Shown in pieces: positions 25,930-33,791 of a stretch of 64,000 nucleotides of DNA (position 1 is the stretch's first letter; every line of letters begins with the position of its first letter). The position numbers were made by a program, and so were the translations under genes. This DNA comes from JANNNF01 sp040385825 (lineage in GTDB: Bacteria; Pseudomonadota; Alphaproteobacteria; Rhodobacterales; Rhodobacteraceae), in the NCBI GenBank assembly GCA_040385825.1, contig JAZKGQ010000002.1, positions 248,001 to 312,000 of the forward strand, read 5' to 3'. A model generated the notes under the pieces. The model had not been told where the DNA came from and did no database searches. It saw only the letters and a list, made by a program, of their open reading frames with translations.

Positions 25930-25947
25930 GGCTTCTCGATGTAGGGC
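25918..25947 (+). repeat. 15-bp tandem duplication at the erpA stop
   Basis: TTCTCGATGTAGGGC occurs twice head-to-tail without a gap. The first copy contains the erpA stop codon. What follows (GGAATTTACGCC) looks like a remnant of a GTAGGGCGGG intergenic palindrome. Confidence 0.75.
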
Positions 25948-26042
25948 GGAATTTACGCCTCTCTCCCTCGCCTTGGGGCCAATGTGCCCTAACTTGGCCG
26001 CAGGGCAATGAAAATTGCCCGTGATGCAACCGGGGGCCTGCC

Positions 26043-26762
26043 ATGACAAACGTGCTTTTGCTGGGATCGGCCCCGATGGCGGTGCAGGCATCAGGCTGGC
26101 CGCGTGCCCCGTTTGACCATGTGGTGGCGATCAACAACGCCTGGCGGCTGCGCCCCGACTGGGATTTTCTGGTGCATCCGTGGGATTTTCCCGAGGACCG
26201 CAGGCCAGTGGCCGGGCCGGGGCAGCAGATCATCACCCAGGACGGTTTCGTGCCCGCCCAGAACGGCTATGGCGGCTTCGTCTATGCCGGGGGCACCATG
26301 GCCTTCACCGCCGCCTATTGGGCGCTGGCGGCGCTGCGCCCCACGGTCATCGCGGCCTTTGGTTGCGACATGCACTATCCCGCCACCGGACCCACCCATT
26401 TCTACGGCATGGGCACGCCAGACCCTTTGCGCCCCGACATCACGCTGCGCGACCTGCCGGCCAAATCGGCGCGGTTGATGGTGCTGGCGGCGATGCAGGG
26501 CTGTGCCATGGTCAACCTGTCGGTCGGCCCGTCGCGGCTGGTCTATCCGCGGGCGGGACGGGCCGGGTTGGCGGTACAACGCCCGATGCCCTATGACGCC
26601 TGCGCCGCCAAGGCCGCCCTGGCGCGTGAGGCGGATCTGGGCTATCTGGTCCCGTCAGGCCGCTATTGGGAAGACGCCGGGCGGTTTGATGCGGCCGCCC
26701 TGGCAGAGTTGGACGCGCTGTGGCGGGCCGCCGCCGATCCGGGGTTGGCGGCGACGGGTTAG
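26043..26762 (+). CDS. Hypothetical Rossmann-like protein, possibly glycosyltransferase-related
   Basis: A 239-residue protein starting MTNVLLLGSAPMAVQASGWP. The opening LLLGSAP and the following FDHVVAINNAWRLRPDWDFLV, then LRPTVIAAFGCDMHYPATG, resemble the fold of sialyltransferase-like and DUF115 proteins, which also begin with a glycine-rich strand and have an INNAW-like segment. No membrane segment or signal is seen. It stands alone, and its stop overlaps that of the glyoxalase-like gene by four bases. Enzyme activity is not established; this is a weak structural suggestion. Confidence 0.6.
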   Translation: MTNVLLLGSAPMAVQASGWPRAPFDHVVAINNAWRLRPDWDFLVHPWDFPEDRRPVAGPGQQIITQDGFVPAQNGYGGFVYAGGTMAFTAAYWALAALRPTVIAAFGCDMHYPATGPTHFYGMGTPDPLRPDITLRDLPAKSARLMVLAAMQGCAMVNLSVGPSRLVYPRAGRAGLAVQRPMPYDACAAKAALAREADLGYLVPSGRYWEDAGRFDAAALAELDALWRAAADPGLAATG

Positions 26763-27124
26763 CCTTCACACAGGCGCAGGCGGTTCATGAACGGGTCGGT
26801 CAGTTGCATCTGCAGGCCCCAGGGCATGTCCTCAAGTCCGGGGCGAAGGTTCGGGTAGTCTCGGCCGTGAAGCTCGGCATGATAGGCGCGGATGCCCGTC
26901 ATGCGGACAAAGACCGTGGCCCCCGGCACCGCATCGCCGTGGTGGCCCGACAGATGCAGGACCAGCCCCGCCCGGCTGACTTGAGTATAGAGCGGCAGGT
27001 CCGGGGCAAAGCGATGCTCCCAATCCTGCGCAAAGCCCAGATAGCCAAGGTAGAAGGCCAGCGCCGCCGCCTCGTCATAAATCCGCAGGATCGGGCAGGT
27101 CTGGGTGAACTGGGGGTCTGACAT
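26759..27124 (-). CDS. Glyoxalase/bleomycin-resistance superfamily protein
   Basis: A 121-residue protein with the duplicated beta-alpha-beta-beta-beta pattern of vicinal-oxygen-chelate proteins: CPILRIYDEAAALAFYLGYLG then FAQDWEHRF in the first half, TVFVRMTGIRAYHAELHGRD and WGLQMQLTDPFMNRLRL in the second. DPFMNRLRLCE is the typical terminal strand, as in bleomycin-binding proteins. Whether it binds metal or a drug cannot be read. ATG 27124 is preferred over 27133 and 27166. It converges on and overlaps the hypothetical gene to its left. Confidence 0.75.
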   Translation of the reverse strand: MSDPQFTQTCPILRIYDEAAALAFYLGYLGFAQDWEHRFAPDLPLYTQVSRAGLVLHLSGHHGDAVPGATVFVRMTGIRAYHAELHGRDYPNLRPGLEDMPWGLQMQLTDPFMNRLRLCEG

Positions 27125-27220
27125 GGGGGCCATCCGGGGTTTGGGGAAAGGGGGCTGGCGCGGCACCTTGTGCGGCTGGCAGGGGCAGCCTAGAACAGGG
27201 CACTGTCAGAGGAAAGCCCG

Positions 27221-28000
27221 ATGAAACTCGCCACCTTCAACATCAACGGTATCAAGGCGCGGATCGAGGCGCTGCCCGCATGGCTGGCCGATGCCGCCCC
27301 CGATGTGGTTTGCCTGCAAGAGATCAAGTCGGTGGACGAGGCCTTTCCGCGCGCGCTGTTCGAGGACATGGGGTATCGCGTGGAAACCCATGGGCAGAAG
27401 GGCTTCAACGGGGTGGCGATCCTGTCAAAGCTGCCGCTGGAGGATGTGACGCGCGGCCTGCCCGGCGACGATGCGGATGAGCAGGCCCGCTGGATCGAGG
27501 CCACGGTGATCGGCCGCCAGGCTGTGCGCCTCTGCGGGCTGTACCTGCCCAACGGCAACCCGGCGCCGGGGCCGAAGTACGACTACAAACTGGCCTGGAT
27601 GGCGCGGATGGAGGCGCGGGTGCGCGACCTGCTGGCGACCGAGATGCCCTTCGTCTGCGCAGGCGATTACAACGTGATCCCGCAGGCCATTGATGCGGCG
27701 AAACCGGCGGCTTGGGTGGAGGACGCGCTGTATCTGCCGCAGACACGGGCCGCCTACCGCCGCCTGCTGAACCTTGGCCTGACCGAGGCATTCCGCACCC
27801 GCGATCCGCGGCCCGGCCTCTATTCGTTCTGGGATTATCAGGCGGGGGCGTGGGATCGCAACAACGGCATCCGCATCGACCACCTGCTGCTGTCGCCGCA
27901 AGCCGCCGACCTGCTGGAGGATGCGCAGATCGACAAGGGCGTGCGGGCCGGGGACAAGCCGTCCGACCATGTGCCGGTCTGGGTGACGCTGGCCGCCTAG
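27221..28000 (+). CDS. xthA: Exodeoxyribonuclease III
   Basis: A 259-residue member of the EEP nuclease family, which cleaves abasic sites and degrades 3' ends during base-excision repair. MKLATFNINGIKARIEALPAWL, VVCLQEIKSVDEAFP (metal glutamate), LYLPNGNP, FVCAGDYNVIP (catalytic Asp/Asn), YSFWDYQAGAWDRNNGIRIDHLL and DHVPVWVTL (catalytic His) are all in place and in order. Length is normal. Its stop shares the palindrome CTAG with the stop of convergent dsbB. Confidence 0.95.
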   Translation: MKLATFNINGIKARIEALPAWLADAAPDVVCLQEIKSVDEAFPRALFEDMGYRVETHGQKGFNGVAILSKLPLEDVTRGLPGDDADEQARWIEATVIGRQAVRLCGLYLPNGNPAPGPKYDYKLAWMARMEARVRDLLATEMPFVCAGDYNVIPQAIDAAKPAAWVEDALYLPQTRAAYRRLLNLGLTEAFRTRDPRPGLYSFWDYQAGAWDRNNGIRIDHLLLSPQAADLLEDAQIDKGVRAGDKPSDHVPVWVTLAA

Positions 28001-28461
28001 GATTTCCGGGCCGCGGCCAGCCACACCCCGGCCAGCCCCAGGGACAGCAGCAGGTTCCACCCGGCCATGGATATGCCCCACAGCGACCAGGGCACCGCAT
28101 CGCAGCGGATCGGGGCGGCCATGGCCAGATCGGGGTTCAGCAGGTCATCGACCGCAACCCCTGTGATCGAACTGCCGGAACAGGTGGCAAGACCTTGCCA
28201 CCAGCCATATTCAACCCCCACATGAAAGCCCGCGATCGCCGCCGTGGTCAGCGCCGCCAAGGCCCCCAGAACCGGCATCAGACGCCCCGGCATCGCCAGC
28301 CCCAAAAGCCCGATCAGCACCGCCGCCGCATGCGGCCAGCGCTGCCACAGGCACAGTTCGCAGGGCGCAAGCAGGCCGATGTACTGAAACGCAAAGGCCC
28401 CCGCCAGCAAGGCCGCCGACCCCGCCGCTGCCAGTAGGATAAGCTGTGTCCGGGTCTGCAT
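27997..28461 (-). CDS. dsbB: Disulfide bond formation protein B
   Basis: A 154-residue inner-membrane protein with four hydrophobic segments. The first periplasmic loop carries APCELCLWQRWPH with the CxxC pair that passes electrons to quinone, and the second loop carries GLATCSGSS...APIRCDAVPWSLWGISMAGWN with the other cysteines. It reoxidises DsbA. ATG 28461 (MQTRTQLILLAAAG) is used because the longer frame would add an unconserved hydrophilic stretch. The stop overlaps that of xthA on the opposite strand. Confidence 0.9.
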   Translation of the reverse strand: MQTRTQLILLAAAGSAALLAGAFAFQYIGLLAPCELCLWQRWPHAAAVLIGLLGLAMPGRLMPVLGALAALTTAAIAGFHVGVEYGWWQGLATCSGSSITGVAVDDLLNPDLAMAAPIRCDAVPWSLWGISMAGWNLLLSLGLAGVWLAAARKS

Positions 28462-28668
28462 CGCGGCCTCCGTGGCATTCGTGTCGCATTCTTGTGGCGT
28501 TCTTTCGGCCACATGAGGCGGAACCGGGCCAGACTGCAACCCCCGCCGGAACCGGTGCCCCTGCGCCGTCGTTCACGAATTGGTGGCGCAGGCTGCAACT
28601 TTGGCTATCGGTGCCGCGCGGCGATGGCTAGGGTTGGGCCAGACGCAGGATGCAGGGGATACGGGACC

Positions 28669-29514
28669 ATGGAATGGAAAGGCCGCCGCGGCAGCAGGAA
28701 CATCGAAGACCGCAGGTCGGTCGGGGGAGGCAGCGGTGCCAAGGTCGGCGGCGTCGGGGTTCTTGCCGTGCTGCTGATCGGCTATTTCCTAGGCATCGAT
28801 GTGACGCCCCTGTTGCAGGATGTCGGCGGCCCGCAAACCGGTGCCCCGGTGGAAATCACCGAGGCCGATCAGCAGATGGGCGACTTCGTGTCGGTCACGC
28901 TGGCCGATACCGAGGAAGTCTGGGCCAAGGTGTTCCGCGAACAGTTGAACCGCACCTATGACCCGGCGGTTCTGGTGCTGTTCAAGGGGGCGACCTCCTC
29001 GCCCTGCGGGTCGGCCTCGGGGGCGACGGGACCGTTCTATTGTCCGGGCGACAAGAAGGCCTACCTCGACACCGCGTTTTTCGTGACGATGGAACAGCGG
29101 CTTGGGGCCAAGGGCGATTTTGCCGCCGCCTATGTGGTGGCGCATGAAATCGGCCATCATGTGCAGAACGAGCTGGGGATTCTGGGGCAGGCCAATCAGG
29201 AACGCGGTCAGGTGTCCGAAGCCGAGTCCAACCAGATCTCGGTGCGCATCGAATTGCAGGCCGATTGCCTGTCGGGCATCTGGGCGCGCGGGGCGCAGGT
29301 CCAGTTCGGCACCATTCAGCCCGGCGATCTGGAAGAGGCGGTGAATGCCGCCCGCCAGATCGGCGACGACACCCTGCAACGCAACGCAGGCCAGCGCCCG
29401 ATGCCGCATACCTTTACCCATGGCACATCCGAACAGCGGGCGCGCTGGTTCCAGACCGGGTTGGACTCGGGCCTGCTGGAGGAGTGCGATACCTTCGCCG
29501 CCCAAGACCTGTAG
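28669..29514 (+). CDS. ypfJ: Neutral zinc metallopeptidase (YpfJ family)
   Basis: A 281-residue membrane-anchored protein. MEWKGRRGSRNIEDRRSVGG is the family start, followed by one membrane segment (GVGVLAVLLIGYFLGID). The catalytic domain shows GPFYCPGDKKAYLDTAFF, the zinc site HEIGHH at residues 159-164, and ELQADCLSGIWARGAQ with the third ligand. Function of the family is unknown; a periplasmic peptidase is expected. A start further upstream would require reading through the dsbB promoter side. tRNA-Leu follows 54 bases later. Confidence 0.9.
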   Translation: MEWKGRRGSRNIEDRRSVGGGSGAKVGGVGVLAVLLIGYFLGIDVTPLLQDVGGPQTGAPVEITEADQQMGDFVSVTLADTEEVWAKVFREQLNRTYDPAVLVLFKGATSSPCGSASGATGPFYCPGDKKAYLDTAFFVTMEQRLGAKGDFAAAYVVAHEIGHHVQNELGILGQANQERGQVSEAESNQISVRIELQADCLSGIWARGAQVQFGTIQPGDLEEAVNAARQIGDDTLQRNAGQRPMPHTFTHGTSEQRARWFQTGLDSGLLEECDTFAAQDL

Positions 29515-29568
29515 CCCCACTTAGACGGTTGACGGGGCGGGCCTGCGCCGCTAAATCCCCGTCCTGTG

Positions 29569-29652
29569 GCCCGAGTGGTGGAATGGTAGACGCAGAGGAC
29601 TCAAAATCCTCCGCCGCAAGGCTTGTCGGTTCGAGTCCGACCTCGGGCACCA
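29569..29652 (+). tRNA. tRNA-Leu (anticodon CAA)
   Basis: The acceptor arms GCCCGAG (29569-29575) and CTCGGGC (29642-29648) pair perfectly, with discriminator A and an encoded CCA. The anticodon stem GAGGA/TCCTC encloses the loop CTCAAAA, so positions 34-36 are CAA, reading UUG codons. GGTTCGAGTCC is the T-loop. The 84-base length includes a short variable arm with CCGCAAGG, as expected for a class II leucine tRNA. Confidence 0.97.
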
Positions 29653-30227
29653 CCTTTTCCTGTCAGACTGTCCTTTCACGTCAGATGGCGCAGCCGCGGC
29701 TTGGCGTCTGCCGGGGCGCAAACCGGCTGCCTTGATTGTGCCACAGTGCCTGCTCTGATTCGGGTTTCATTAGGCTTAAGGCCGGTTTAATTTTCACCTA
29801 ACCCCCTCAAATCGCCCGGATTGATCACGGATCGGGAACAAGCCCCGGCCGGCCTGCCGCGATGCTGACAAAATCTTGCCTTGTGCCGATCACGTTTGCC
29901 CGGATTCTGATTGTGTCCGATTAGTGCAAGATCGACAGGCGAGTGCCAAAACACCTCTGGATTGAAAGTGCTGCGTTCTGCGGGATTTGCCCGGAATTTT
30001 CTGCCGTGACTGATGCGACTGATGAAACAATCTGCCACCACAGGCCGCCAAGACGCATTGGTTAACAACGCCTTGCAGGCCAGATTGTGGCAAAGCTGTG
30101 CCGCAATGCTGACGGAATCTGCTTTCCGAAAGGGTGAACGAACGGTAATCAGAACAGGTCTACTGGGAAGACGTATGGGCCGTGGGGGCGGTCGTATGTT
30201 GGTGACGCACTCAGGCGTGCGGATACA
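29653..30227. other. Upstream region of the first RTX gene, no protein gene
   Basis: Positions 29653-30227 hold no convincing gene. Visible elements are a CtrA-like box at 29776-29790, GTTAAC at 30061-30066, GATTGTGGCAAAGCTGTG at 30083 (related to a sequence at 21506), and a 5-bp hairpin CGCAC/GTGCG at 30206-30221. The stretch 29765-29810 is AT-richer and is a likely promoter zone. Confidence 0.5.
29776..29790. promoter_or_regulatory. CtrA-like box upstream of RTX gene 1
   Basis: TTAA-GGCCGGT-TTAA matches the CtrA consensus TTAA-N7-TTAA exactly. It lies about 700 bases upstream of the first RTX/Hint start and 450 bases upstream of the structured leader. CtrA, a cell-cycle/motility response regulator, is not encoded here. 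Confidence 0.5.
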
Positions 30228-30332
30228 GTGACAAGACTGCTGCCAGTCCGATACCGCAAGGATCGGAACCCTGCAAACCATTCAGGTTTGCAGCCGTGCG
30301 GTGCTATCCGCACCCGAGGCAGTTCTTGTCAC
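30228..30332 (+). ncRNA. Candidate structured RNA (four-way junction) upstream of RTX gene 1
   Basis: A closing stem pairs GTGACAAGA (30228-30236) with TCTTGTCAC (30324-30332) and extends through CTGCC (30240-30244) with GGCAG (30318-30322), 14 base pairs in all. Inside it are three hairpins: CCGAT-a-CC-GCAA-GG-ATCGG (30248-30266, GNRA tetraloop), CTGCAAACC-ATTCA-GGTTTGCAG (30271-30293, 9 bp) and GTGCGG-TGCTAT-CCGCAC (30296-30313, 6 bp). Nearly every base is paired, which is unlikely by chance. It ends 146 bases before the RTX start, with two further hairpins (30356-30391; CCGCC-GCAA-GGCGG at 30402-30415) between. I do not recognise it as a known riboswitch class. It may be a cis-acting leader or a separate small RNA. 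Confidence 0.6.
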
Positions 30333-30478
30333 GCACCTCATCGATTGGTCTGCAAGGCGCAGGGGCTTGGGCATGGTGCCCCGGTCGCGCCGATCAGTGT
30401 TCCGCCGCAAGGCGGGGCTGTTGTGTGGGATCGGATGGGGCCGGATTGCCGGACCTCTGCCAAGATGAGGAAAAGAAG

Positions 30479-33352
30479 ATGCCGGTATTTGCGCTCTATA
30501 CTTTCGACCAGAATGGCGCCGTCATTGATGACGCAGCCGCCAACGGTGCCCAGAACGGGATTTATGTGAACGGGGCGACGGCGGCAGGCAGCCAGTTGCA
30601 GTTGGACGGCATCGACGATTTTGCCAAGATTTACCCGGACTCGACCTTCCAGCTTGATCGCGGCACCCTTGCCACCGAATTCACCACCGGCCCGTTTTCA
30701 TCCGACGCCGCACAGACCGTTCTGTCGCGCGACAGTGTGGGCGAAAATGCGGGCAGCTTCCGGCTCGACGTTGCGCCCGACGGCAGCGCCACCATCACCC
30801 ACGAGGTTGAAGGCGCCTCGACCAGCTTCACCACCGGGCCCGGCTTCTTTTCGGCCGGCGACACCATCAACCTGACCTATTCCTGGGATCAGGGCGGCGA
30901 GGGCGGCACGCTGTCGATGATCAACACCACCGCGGGCAATACCTATGCGGCCGATGTTCCGGCAGGTCTGACCATGGACATGGCCGATCAGTCGCAGCCG
31001 TGGATCGTGGGCGCAGGGCAGACCAATTCGCACCCCGATGCGCTGGACAATGTGGATCAGAATTTCTCGGGCAAGGTTGATTGCTTCTCGCTGTCGGATA
31101 CGGTGGACAACACTCCGGTCGACACTGATCCGACCGCCAACCCCGATCTGGCCACCACCCCGGAAGACACGCCCGTCGTGATCGACATTGTCGGCAATGA
31201 CACCGACCCGAACGGCGACCCGCTGACCATCGTTGGCGGCGACTCGCCCAACGGCACGTTCACCGACAACGGCGACGGCACCATCACCTACACGCCGAAC
31301 CCCGATTTCCACGGGACCGACGTGATCACCTATACCGTGGCCGACCCGGACGGCAATCAGTCGACCTCGACCGTCACCGTTACCGTGACCCCGGTGAATG
31401 ACGACCCGGTTGCCAACCCCGACACCGCCACGACCGATTTCAACACGCCTGTCGTGGTCAACGTGATCGGCAACGATACCGATGTGGATGGCGACGGGCT
31501 GGCGGTGACCGGCACGCCGACCTCGGCCGATGGCAGCGTGGTCGACAATGGCGACGGCACCGTGACCTTCACCCCGAATGACGGCTTTACCGGCGAGGCC
31601 GTGATCGACTACACGATCACCGATGGCAATGGCGGCACCGCCACGTCGACCGTGACCATCACGGTTGGCGCGCCCGACCGTGACGGCATCGTGCGCGGCA
31701 CCGATGCGGCCAACCTGATCGACACCGCCTACATCGACCCCTTCGATGCCGACCGGGTGGATGCCAACGACGCCATTCTGGGCGACGATGCCCCGAATGA
31801 CGACCGCATTTATGCGGGTGCGGGCGACGACACCGTGCAGGCCGGCCTTGGCGATGATTTCGTGCGCGCTGGCGAAGGCAACGATCTGGTCAACGGCGGC
31901 GACGGCAATGACGATCTGCGCGGCAACGAGGGCGATGACACCCTGAACGGCCAGAACGGCAGCGACATTGTCTATGGTCAGGAAGGCAATGACATCATCA
32001 TCACCGGCGGCACGGCGCAGCCCTTGCCCGACATCGACTATCCCGGCGTCTATGCCGCCGACACCGATCCGACCAATGACCTCGACACCGTTTATGGCGG
32101 GCTGGGCAACGATTACATCAGCACCGGCGACGATGCCGATTTCATCTCGGGCGATGACGGGCGCGACACCATCGACGGCGGCATCGACGATGACACCATT
32201 CTGGGCGGTCAGGGCGGCGACGTTCTGATCGGCTCGGAAGGCCGCGACTCGATCGACGGGGGCGAGGGCAGCGACCTGATCTATGGCGGTCTGGATGCCA
32301 GCTTCCCCGAGGCGCTGAACATTCCCGATGCCGCGGGCGATCTGCGCCCGAACAACAACACCGACATCCTGTTCGGCGGCACCGGCGACGACACCATCTT
32401 TGGCATGGACGACGATGACACCCTCTATGGTGGCATCGGGCGTGACCTGCTGGATGGCGGCGTCGACGAGGACAGTCTGTTTGGCGACGCGGGCAACGAC
32501 ACCATTCTGGGCGGCGAAGGCAACGACAGCGCCTATGGCGGCGATGATCGTGACAGCTTTACCATCACGACCGCGGCTCAGGGCGGCGGTGACTTCATCG
32601 ATGGCAACGAAGGGGGCGACGACTATGACACGCTCGATCTGACCGGGGCCGGCCCGCTGAACATCACCTATGCCGATGACAACCCGGAAAACGGCCGCGT
32701 CGATTTCCTTGATGGCGATGGCAACGTGACCAGCACGCTGAACTTCATCAACATCGAGAATGTCATCCCCTGCTTTACCCCCGGCACGCTGATCGCGACG
32801 CCGAAGGGCGAGGTTCCGGTGGAACATCTGAAGATGGGCGACAAGATCATCACCCGCGACAACGGCATTCAGGAAATTCGCTGGGTCGGGGCCAAGGCCC
32901 TGAACTGGCAGGATTTCCGCGCCAACCCGCATCTGAAACCCGTGCTGGTGAAACGTGGCAGCCTTGGCAATGACCTGCCCGAACAGGACATGATGGTGTC
33001 GCCGAACCACCGGCTGCTGGTGGCGAATGACCGCACCGCCCTGTACTTCGACGAACATGAGGTGCTGGTGTCGGCCAAGCATCTGGTCGGCAGCGAAGGC
33101 GTGCATGCGGTGGACAGCATCGGCACCAGCTACATCCACTTCATGTTCGACCAGCACGAGGTCGTGCTGTCGAACGGGGCCTGGACCGAAAGCTTCCAGC
33201 CCGGTGACTACACGCTCAAGGGCATGGGCAATGCGCAGCGTTCGGAAATTCTTGAATTGTTCCCTGAATTGAAATCGGACGAAGGATTGGAAGGTTACAC
33301 CGCAGCGCGTCGCACATTGAAGCGGCACGAAGCGCGGCTTTTGGTTCGGTAA
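30479..33352 (+). CDS. RTX calcium-binding protein with cadherin-like repeats and C-terminal Hint domain
   Basis: A 957-residue protein without an N-terminal signal peptide, as for type I-secreted RTX proteins. Residues 1-205 look like a concanavalin/LamG-type domain (LYTFDQNGAVIDD, FRLDVAPDGSATI). Residues about 210-400 are two cadherin-like modules (ANPDLATTPEDTPVVIDIVG then NDTDPNGDPL; ANPDTATTDFNTPVVVNVIG). Residues 400-695 carry RTX nonapeptides such as GGDGNDDLRGNEGDDTL. A Hint domain starts at PCFTPGTLIATPKGEVPVEH with Cys765 as the predicted self-cleavage nucleophile, and includes MMVSPNHRLL and SYIHFMFDQHEVV. GAGGAAAAGAAG precedes ATG 30479. No secretion genes are nearby. Likely a secreted or surface adhesin-like protein. 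Confidence 0.87.
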   Translation: MPVFALYTFDQNGAVIDDAAANGAQNGIYVNGATAAGSQLQLDGIDDFAKIYPDSTFQLDRGTLATEFTTGPFSSDAAQTVLSRDSVGENAGSFRLDVAPDGSATITHEVEGASTSFTTGPGFFSAGDTINLTYSWDQGGEGGTLSMINTTAGNTYAADVPAGLTMDMADQSQPWIVGAGQTNSHPDALDNVDQNFSGKVDCFSLSDTVDNTPVDTDPTANPDLATTPEDTPVVIDIVGNDTDPNGDPLTIVGGDSPNGTFTDNGDGTITYTPNPDFHGTDVITYTVADPDGNQSTSTVTVTVTPVNDDPVANPDTATTDFNTPVVVNVIGNDTDVDGDGLAVTGTPTSADGSVVDNGDGTVTFTPNDGFTGEAVIDYTITDGNGGTATSTVTITVGAPDRDGIVRGTDAANLIDTAYIDPFDADRVDANDAILGDDAPNDDRIYAGAGDDTVQAGLGDDFVRAGEGNDLVNGGDGNDDLRGNEGDDTLNGQNGSDIVYGQEGNDIIITGGTAQPLPDIDYPGVYAADTDPTNDLDTVYGGLGNDYISTGDDADFISGDDGRDTIDGGIDDDTILGGQGGDVLIGSEGRDSIDGGEGSDLIYGGLDASFPEALNIPDAAGDLRPNNNTDILFGGTGDDTIFGMDDDDTLYGGIGRDLLDGGVDEDSLFGDAGNDTILGGEGNDSAYGGDDRDSFTITTAAQGGGDFIDGNEGGDDYDTLDLTGAGPLNITYADDNPENGRVDFLDGDGNVTSTLNFINIENVIPCFTPGTLIATPKGEVPVEHLKMGDKIITRDNGIQEIRWVGAKALNWQDFRANPHLKPVLVKRGSLGNDLPEQDMMVSPNHRLLVANDRTALYFDEHEVLVSAKHLVGSEGVHAVDSIGTSYIHFMFDQHEVVLSNGAWTESFQPGDYTLKGMGNAQRSEILELFPELKSDEGLEGYTAARRTLKRHEARLLVR

Positions 33353-33410
33353 CGGTTTATGCAGCGCGGACTGGTCCGGTGCCATCGGCACAGCCGGTCC
33401 GACAGGGGAG

Positions 33411-33438
33411 GGGGCCTCGGTTGAGGCCCCTTTTCTTT
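33411..33438 (+). terminator. Intrinsic terminator after RTX gene 1
   Basis: GGGGCCTC-GGTT-GAGGCCCC followed by TTTTCTTT: a perfect 8-bp stem with a T-rich tail, 59 bases after the stop codon. Confidence 0.88.
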
Positions 33439-33638
33439 GCCGCAAAGCCGGGTTGAATTGCGGCAATTTTGCGGCACCGCCGGTCGGAGGGGGGTGTCTG
33501 GCCGGATGGATGCGTAAAATGCGCCCGATTTCTCCTTAATTCGGCCACTCGGTGCTGGCAAAAGGTGATTTTGGCCCCGGTCTGATTTCGGCCTGTTCGG
33601 CGGCCTTCGACCACAATTTTGCACGCTGCGGATTTTGA

Positions 33639-33653
33639 TTAACCACGACTTGA
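33639..33653. promoter_or_regulatory. CtrA-like box upstream of RTX gene 2
   Basis: TTAA-CCACGAC-TTGA matches TTAA-N7-TTAA with one mismatch. It lies about 140 bases upstream of the start of RTX gene 2, a plausible promoter position. Confidence 0.4.
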
Positions 33654-33791
33654 ACACAATCCTGCCGCGATGCGGCAATTTGCGGCGCTTGCGGCCACAT
33701 TCTTTCCGCAACTTTCCTTGGCGGTGCCGGGTTGCCGCCCGATTTGCCCCCTAGCCTGAACCGGTTCAAAGGTTTTCTGGTCGGGGCATCC

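Larger units (their letters stand above)
33353..33791. other. Spacer between the two RTX genes
   Basis: The 439-base spacer holds the terminator of RTX gene 1 (33411-33438), GGAATTGCGGCAATTTTGCGGC-like repeats at 33453-33480 and 33665-33690, and a CtrA-like site at 33639-33653. No protein gene is seen. The ATG of RTX gene 2 at 33792 lacks a strong ribosome-binding site. Confidence 0.55.

Noticed and set aside
30228..30332. Cyclic-di-GMP (GEMM) riboswitch
   Set aside because: The hairpin with AAACCATTC recalls part of GEMM, but the GEMM core, its GNRA/receptor pair and two-helix layout are absent; the junction here has four stems.
30698..33466. A 922-codon open frame on the minus strand across RTX gene 1
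   Set aside because: It is antisense to a clear RTX/Hint gene, has no ribosome-binding site and its composition (valine, isoleucine, alanine, aspartate runs) is the mirror of RTX codons.
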